DNA from: Microcoleus sp. FACHB-831
GTDB taxonomy: Bacteria > Cyanobacteriota > Cyanobacteriia > Cyanobacteriales > FACHB-T130
Direction of reading: 5' to 3'
NCBI RefSeq assembly: GCF_014695585.1
Contig: NZ_JACJON010000064.1
Span: forward strand, 1 to 51,107
DNA length: 51,107 nucleotides
Shown: piece by piece, positions 44,430-51,107 of the stretch
Layout of the letters: the number at the start of each line of letters is the position of its first letter
Numbering within the stretch: the first letter of the stretch is position 1
Translations under genes and position numbers: made by a program
The notes under the pieces: generated by a model
The model's input: only the letters and a program-made list of their open reading frames with translations
Databases searched by the model: none
Told to the model about the DNA's origin: nothing

Positions 44430-45329
44430 GTGGTTGTGGACAATCTGGAAGTAATTGGCATAGATTTGGGGGGAACTGCAATTAAGCTGGGGCGGTTCGG
44501 CTCTGATGGTACGTGCTTGCAGTCTTTGAGCGTGGCGACGCCGCAGCCTGCGACACCGACGGCTGTTTTAGATGCTATGGCACTAGCGATCGCCCGCGTA
44601 GATAACGAGCATAAAGCGATCGCGATCGGCGTCGGGACTCCCGGCCCAGTTGATGCCTCTGGTAGAATAGCAAAAGTTGCCATTAATTTGGCAGGCTGGC
44701 GTGAAGTTCCCTTAGCTGATTGGTTAGAGCAAAAAACTGGTTTACCCACAATTCTCGGCAACGATGCGAACTGCGCCGGATTGGGAGAATCTTGGTTAGG
44801 TGCGGGTCGCGAGTTCCGCAACCTGATTTTATTGACTTTAGGCACTGGCGTTGGTGGGGCAATTATCCTAGATGGCAACCTCTTCGTAGGTCATCGAGGC
44901 GCCGCAGGCGAACTTGGATTAATTACCCTTAACGCGGATGGCCCAGAATGTAACAGTGGCAACCAAGGTTCGCTAGAGCAGTATTTATCAATTGGGGCAA
45001 TTCGGCGGCGCACGGGGTTAGAACCAGAAGAACTGGGAAAACTGGCTAAAGCTGGAGATTCGCAGGCGTTGGAATTTTGGCAAAGCTACGGAAGGGATTT
45101 GGGTATTGGGTTGACCAGTTTAATTTATGTGTTGACGCCCGAAGCGATCGCGATTGGGGGTGGAGTGAGTGCAAGTGCAGAATTTTTCTTTCCAGCAGCG
45201 ATCGCCGAAATTGAGCGTCGAGTACTTCCCAGTTCCCGCACCGGACTGCAACTTTTAACAGCTAAATTAGGCAACCAAGCTGGGATGGTTGGTGCGGCAA
45301 AATTAGCTTTGCAGATGAAGCAATTTTAG
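44430..45329 (+). CDS. ROK family sugar kinase (glucokinase-like)
   Basis: The protein has the ROK ATP-binding start IGIDLGGTAIKLG (residues about 8-20), a catalytic-type GNDANCAGLGE, the GTGVGGAIILDG loop and a sugar-binding GHRGAAGELG. Typical ROK kinases coordinate a zinc ion by CXCGXXGC; here the corresponding stretch is ECNSGNQGSLE, with only the first Cys kept, so the metal site is probably lost. Kinase motifs are otherwise intact. Glucose or another hexose is the likely substrate. The start is a GTG at 44430 or 44436. A heptamer repeat piece (45331-45353) lies directly after the stop. Confidence 0.9.
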   Translation: MVVDNLEVIGIDLGGTAIKLGRFGSDGTCLQSLSVATPQPATPTAVLDAMALAIARVDNEHKAIAIGVGTPGPVDASGRIAKVAINLAGWREVPLADWLEQKTGLPTILGNDANCAGLGESWLGAGREFRNLILLTLGTGVGGAIILDGNLFVGHRGAAGELGLITLNADGPECNSGNQGSLEQYLSIGAIRRRTGLEPEELGKLAKAGDSQALEFWQSYGRDLGIGLTSLIYVLTPEAIAIGGGVSASAEFFFPAAIAEIERRVLPSSRTGLQLLTAKLGNQAGMVGAAKLALQMKQF

Positions 45330-45330
45330 A

Positions 45331-45353
45331 TTAAATCCAAAATCCAAAATTAA
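45331..45353. repeat. Heptamer repeat fragment between genes
   Basis: Contains two copies of AAATCCA. It lies between the convergent ROK kinase and tandem-repeat protein genes and is of the same family as the repeats in smc and the VIT genes. Confidence 0.75.
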
Positions 45354-45766
45354 AAGGCATGGCCAGTTTTGCGCTTAATGTATTCCGCCAGCTTTTGATA
45401 AGTATCCGGGTCACTTTGCTTGTTGATGACGATCGGGATAGAACTTTCAGGCAACCAAAACGTTATCCTGCCATTAGCCGCATAGGAAAAGGCACTGATG
45501 CGGTTGAGATCGACGAGATATTCACTTCGATCGTAAAGAAGCTTAATCCAAGAGCTAGTTAGCGAGTGGGCTGATACTTGTTGTACATACTCCAAAACTG
45601 TTTGATACCCCTCTGGGTTACTCTGGCGGTTGATGACGATCGGGATGGAACTATCAGGCAACCAGAACGTTATCCTACCGCTAGAAGCGCAAGCAAAAGC
45701 ACTAATGCGGTCAAGATCAACTACATAGTCATTTCGCTCATAATTAACTTTTATCCAATACGCCAC
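45350..45766 (-). CDS. Small protein of two near-identical tandem domains
   Basis: I do not recognise the family. The 138-residue protein consists of two copies of an about 65-residue unit. Each starts WIKVNYERNDYVVDLDRISA or WIKLLYDRSEYLVDLNRISA, then continues with GRITFWLP(D/E)SSIPIVIN and a helix ending in EY. DNA identity between copies is also high, so the duplication is recent. The sequence suggests a small beta-rich fold with a final helix. It is probably soluble. The stop at 45350 overlaps the repeat fragment. A spacer of tandem TAGTGG-like repeats lies upstream (45784-45831). Confidence 0.72.
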   Translation of the reverse strand: MAYWIKVNYERNDYVVDLDRISAFACASSGRITFWLPDSSIPIVINRQSNPEGYQTVLEYVQQVSAHSLTSSWIKLLYDRSEYLVDLNRISAFSYAANGRITFWLPESSIPIVINKQSDPDTYQKLAEYIKRKTGHAF

Positions 45767-45783
45767 ATAACCTCCTCCGGCGC

Positions 45784-45831
45784 GTAGTAAGTAGTTAGTG
45801 GTTAGTGGGTAATGGGTAGTGGATAGTGGTC
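45784..45831. repeat. Degenerate TAGTGG-type tandem repeat
   Basis: About seven copies of a 6-7 base unit (TAGTAAG, TAGTTAG, TGGTTAG, TGGGTAA, TGGGTAG, TGGATAG, TGG) run in tandem between pyrG and the two-domain protein gene. It resembles the short tandemly repeated sequences of filamentous cyanobacteria. Confidence 0.7.
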
Positions 45832-45929
45832 AACGGTCATCGATGTTGGTCATTTGTCTAGGGTTAGTGGCACTTTAGCTAGTAGCAAGGAAGCACCAAG
45901 CTACTAGCAAATTACAACACAACCGCGTT

Positions 45930-48017
<2,088 letters not shown>

Positions 48018-48581
48018 ATGGCCAAGTTTTACCCCGAACTAAATGAGTCTTTATGTCATTTCATTGAAGAACAAAAAATATTTTTTACTGCAACTGCACC
48101 CAAACAAGGACGCATTAACCTTTCACCCAAAGGAAGAGATACCTTCCGCTACTTTGACAATAAAACAGCAGGTTATCTAGACTTAACTGGCAGCGGTAAC
48201 GAAACTGCGGCTCACTTGCATTCCGAGGCGGAACCAGGAACCGAAGGCCGAATGACCATTATGTTTTGCAGCTTTGATGAAAAACCTTTGATTTTACGTT
48301 TGTACGGTACTGCAAAAGTTATTCATCCAAGAAATAAAGAATGGGATAAATTTCATCTTCATTTCAATCCCATGTTAGGGGAACGTCAAATAATTGTACT
48401 AGATATTGACTTGGTTCAAACATCTTGCGGTTATGGCGTACCGATTTATGAACTTAAAGAAGAAAGAAAGACAATTGTAGAATGGGCTGAAAAGAAGGGA
48501 GAACAGGGAATATTTGAATATTGGAAAGAGAAAAATCAAAAAAGTATTGACGGTCTGCCTACAAATATGTTTGACAATTGA
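48018..48581 (+). CDS. Pyridoxamine 5'-phosphate oxidase family protein
   Basis: The 187-residue protein looks like a split-barrel flavin-binding member of the PNPOx-like superfamily: IFFTATAPKQGRINLSPKG in the N-terminal half, GYLDLTGSGNETAAHL and the FCSFDEKPLILRLYGTA strand pair in the centre. It lacks the residues that bind pyridoxal phosphate in true PdxH, so vitamin B6 synthesis is unlikely. It may bind FMN, F420 or heme; the FO-making cofG gene in this window makes F420 or FO worth considering, but no residue decides it. The ATG at 48018 is preceded by AAGGAA. Confidence 0.83.
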   Translation: MAKFYPELNESLCHFIEEQKIFFTATAPKQGRINLSPKGRDTFRYFDNKTAGYLDLTGSGNETAAHLHSEAEPGTEGRMTIMFCSFDEKPLILRLYGTAKVIHPRNKEWDKFHLHFNPMLGERQIIVLDIDLVQTSCGYGVPIYELKEERKTIVEWAEKKGEQGIFEYWKEKNQKSIDGLPTNMFDN

Positions 48582-48636
48582 GGAAACTTTTTAGTTAGCG
48601 AAATCCTCTATTTTAGATAATCGACTCTGAGTGACA

Positions 48637-50511
48637 ATGAAAAACATTATAGGATTGGCTGTGTTAGGGTCAGTTATGGCATCTCCGGCATGGGCAAATC
48701 AATCCCTTTCCGTTGCTTATCCCCCGGCAACCTACAAGACTGCATCTGACCGAATTTCTTTAATAGGAACGGCTCCACCGGGAGGAGAAGTTTTAGTAAA
48801 TGGTAAGGCAATTCAACGCAGCCCTGCTGGACATTTTGCTCCCCGTTTTCCGTTAAAGGTGGGAGACAACTTGTTTAATCTGCGGTATAAAAACAAGGAA
48901 GTCAAAATTAAGGTAACGCGGACGGCAGCTCAATCTCAACCACCAAAAGGTTTGGAGTTCAAAAAAGATTCTTTAACTCCTGGTACGGATATAGCCAGAT
49001 TGCCAGGAGAATTGATTTGTTTTGGCGCTGTTGCACCTCCCAATGCTAATGTTTCTGTTCAACTGGGCGGTGAAACAATTCCCTTAAGGAACCAGGATAT
49101 ACTGTTCGATTTACCAGCAAATAACGCCGCACTGACAGAAAACAATCAGCCAATTGCGATCGCAGGAGCAGGACAATATTTAGGTTGTGCTGCTGCTGCT
49201 GCTGCTGCTGATTTGGGGTTTCCCCAATTCCAACTAAGTATGACTCCCCCTCCCGGCGCATCTGTTTTACCGCCTCCAAGCGCTTCTGTCCTTCCTTCTC
49301 CCCTACCTGTTGTCCGGCACGTTAGCAAGATTGCTGGAGAGGGAGCCGAGGGAAGCGGAAGCATCATAACTCAGCAGGGGCCAGGTAAGGTGCAAATTCT
49401 TTCTCCCGCAAACCTGGAAGTTGCCGAGGTGATTAGCGAAGCTGGTGTTGCTAGAACTGGCCCCAGTACCGATTATTCTCGCCTGACGCCGCTTCCCAAG
49501 GGAACGCGGGCATCTATTACGGGGATCGAAGGGGAATGGCTGCGGCTGGATTACGGTGGCTGGATTAAAGGTGATGAAGTTCGCCGCGTCAAAGGTTCTG
49601 CGCCACCTAAGTCGATTATTCGCAGCATCACTACCCGTCAGCTTCCAGGTAAGACAGAAGTAATATTTCCCCTGCAAGTGCAAGTACCGATGGTAGTGCA
49701 GCAGGGCGATCGCACTTTAACCCTAACTCTCTACAACACTACTGCCCAAACTGATATCATTCGCCTCAACCCCGATCCTTTGATTACTCGTCTAGACTGG
49801 CAACAAACAGCGCCGGGGATGGTGCAATATACTTTTAATCTCAAACCTCAGCAGCAGTGGGGCTACAAACTTAGATATGAGGGCACGAGTTTGGTGTTGA
49901 CTCTACGCCATCCGCCTTTGGAAGGCAAGACGCCTCTAATAAAAACAAACAGATCACTAGCTGGGATCAAAATTCTGCTCGATCCCGGACACGGGGGTAA
50001 GGAAACTGGCGCACCGGGGCCAAATGGTTATCCGGAAAAAGATGTCAATTTGATTGTGTCAAAGTTGATTGCAGAACGCCTTATTCAACGCGGTGCGATC
50101 GTGTATTTAACGCGGGAGACGGATAAGGAATTATCGCTTCCAGATCGAGTAGCGATGATTGACAAAATAGAACCAGCGATCGCTCTCTCGATTCACTATA
50201 ATTCTCTGCCCGATGATGGCGACATGATGAATACTCAGGGCGTGGGAATGTTTTGGTATCACCCCCAAGCCCACAACCTAGCTGTCTTTATGCACAACCA
50301 TATTGTGAAAGACTTGGGGCGTCCTTCATATGGCGTATTTTGGGATAACTTAGCGTTAGCTCGTCCAGCATCCGCACCATCTGTGTTGATGGAACTGGGT
50401 TTTATGAGCAATCCTAATGAGTTTGAATGGGTGGTGAATCCATACGAACAACAGAAATTAGCCAGTGCGATCGCAGAAGGTATTGAGCAATGGTTTGTAT
50501 CTGTCAAGTAG
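48637..50511 (+). CDS. N-acetylmuramoyl-L-alanine amidase, AmiC type
   Basis: The enzyme cleaves the bond between MurNAc and L-Ala in peptidoglycan, in the periplasm. Residues 1-22 form a signal peptide (MKNIIGLAVLGS to SPAWA). An N-terminal region with an AMIN-like part is followed by an SH3-like segment (about 255-320) and, from about 440, the amidase_3 domain with zinc ligands in LLDPGHGGKETGAPG, YPEKDVNL and LSIHYNS and the catalytic Glu in VLMELGFMSN. A GCT run encodes seven Ala near residue 190. The GTG at 48631 is two codons before the ATG at 48637, which has the better signal peptide. Confidence 0.93.
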   Translation: MKNIIGLAVLGSVMASPAWANQSLSVAYPPATYKTASDRISLIGTAPPGGEVLVNGKAIQRSPAGHFAPRFPLKVGDNLFNLRYKNKEVKIKVTRTAAQSQPPKGLEFKKDSLTPGTDIARLPGELICFGAVAPPNANVSVQLGGETIPLRNQDILFDLPANNAALTENNQPIAIAGAGQYLGCAAAAAAADLGFPQFQLSMTPPPGASVLPPPSASVLPSPLPVVRHVSKIAGEGAEGSGSIITQQGPGKVQILSPANLEVAEVISEAGVARTGPSTDYSRLTPLPKGTRASITGIEGEWLRLDYGGWIKGDEVRRVKGSAPPKSIIRSITTRQLPGKTEVIFPLQVQVPMVVQQGDRTLTLTLYNTTAQTDIIRLNPDPLITRLDWQQTAPGMVQYTFNLKPQQQWGYKLRYEGTSLVLTLRHPPLEGKTPLIKTNRSLAGIKILLDPGHGGKETGAPGPNGYPEKDVNLIVSKLIAERLIQRGAIVYLTRETDKELSLPDRVAMIDKIEPAIALSIHYNSLPDDGDMMNTQGVGMFWYHPQAHNLAVFMHNHIVKDLGRPSYGVFWDNLALARPASAPSVLMELGFMSNPNEFEWVVNPYEQQKLASAIAEGIEQWFVSVK

Positions 50512-50594
50512 CCATTTGCTAGAACGATCGAGTATGAAGGATGAAGTGTGAAATTTATTTTTACGCTTCCATCCTTTTTACTTACAGAGGAAAT

Positions 50595-51086
50595 ATGTAT
50601 CTATCTACCGACAAGCTAATGCATTTTGCAGTCGGGCTAGCTGTTGGAGTCTGTTTCTGGCAACTACTAGAATATTATGCAAGAGGAGGAGTGCGCCAAA
50701 TCAATCCCATCTTGTTTTTATTGATGTTGATTTGGGGAGCAAGTGGGTTATTTTTCTTCCGCAAACTTCATATCCCTATATTAGATGGCGATTTCTTTTA
50801 TATGGCGGTACCCGATTGGGATATCCCACTCTACAACTGGACGCGGTTAAGGTTTCTACTTCACCGCAGTTGGATGTTTCATTCGGTATTGGTTCCTATA
50901 GGTTTAATAATTATCAGTTTTTGGGGAATGCGGAGTCCTCAGCTTATTATACTGAAACTTTTTTTGTGCCGGATAGAGTGCATTGGGCTTATATCCCACA
51001 TTCCGCACCCACAACTGTCACACATCAGCAAAAGGGGATGGAAGAGTACAAATGAACTAATGAGAAACCAGAATAAACAGGCTTAA
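50595..51086 (+). CDS. Membrane protein, possibly DUF457-type hydrolase-like
   Basis: The frame has a predicted helix-rich N-terminus (LSTDKLMHFAVGLAVGVCF), a second helix (NPILFLLMLIWGASGLFFF), the segment PDWDIPLYNW with RFLLHRSWMFHSVLVP (H and D residues reminiscent of LexA-regulated, membrane-bound DUF457 proteins) and a third helix. After about residue 120 the sequence becomes atypical, polar and basic, and another frame (50732-51055) is open in parallel. A frameshift near 50930 or a divergent end are both possible. The first ATG at 50541 is in frame but 18 codons before the membrane helix; 50595 fits better. Confidence 0.55.
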   Translation: MYLSTDKLMHFAVGLAVGVCFWQLLEYYARGGVRQINPILFLLMLIWGASGLFFFRKLHIPILDGDFFYMAVPDWDIPLYNWTRLRFLLHRSWMFHSVLVPIGLIIISFWGMRSPQLIILKLFLCRIECIGLISHIPHPQLSHISKRGWKSTNELMRNQNKQA

Positions 51087-51107
51087 TGATAATAAGTGGC
51101 ATTAAGC

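Noticed and set aside
49185-49209. GCT repeat as a phase-variation site
   Set aside because: A triplet repeat would change the number of Ala but not shift the frame.

Overview
The window is cyanobacterial chromosome. The minus-strand stub at the left edge is the first 37 codons of psbA (photosystem II D1). The octamer GCGATCGC (HIP1) recurs in almost every kilobase. There are three PEP-CTERM proteins, a CofG deazaflavin synthase, a probable Yfr1 small RNA and heptameric AAATCCA-type repeats. Together these suggest a large-genome, probably filamentous cyanobacterium; genus is not assigned.

Layout. 1-1.2 kb: psbA stub and its promoter, divergent from cofG. 1.3-4.4 kb: a three-gene operon (unknown small protein, Z1-type helicase, MazF/PemK-like protein) with 8-nt overlaps at both junctions; this is the best candidate here for an undescribed defence or stress module. 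4.5-9.4 kb: hflX with no usual start codon at its conserved N-terminus, a PEP-CTERM protein, surE and pheS. 9.5-12.9 kb: a Ser/Thr kinase-NACHT-membrane fusion and a Uma2-type nuclease. 13.1-20.4 kb: smc, a PRC-barrel protein, an orphan response regulator and dacB. 20.9-25.1 kb: a DCC-type thiol oxidoreductase, small and large membrane proteins and a membrane GTPase.

25.2-31.8 kb is the accessory core. It holds a complete type II restriction-modification set (controller, nuclease, D12-class adenine methylase) with matching operator sequences at both promoters. Next is a Phd/PIN toxin-antitoxin pair in which one base change removed both the antitoxin stop and the toxin start. Three copies of a dispersed repeat follow, two of them directly before a pentapeptide-repeat gene and a DUF4336 gene. 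A second Uma2 gene and an ATP-grasp gene complete the region.

32-51 kb: a cold-shock/DUF1294 membrane protein, a DUF697-type GTPase, a membrane-anchored protein, two tandem VIT/vWA PEP-CTERM integral membrane proteins, Yfr1, ilvB with a C-terminal zinc ribbon, a ROK sugar kinase, a protein made of two near-identical repeats, pyrG, a pyridoxamine-oxidase-like protein, a cell-wall amidase and a partly readable membrane protein.

Most genes are monocistronic or in short convergent or divergent arrangements; only the Z1 and C-R gene sets look tightly coupled. Perfect hairpins, several built from HIP1 octamers, separate many genes. All assignments come from reading motifs; no database search was run.
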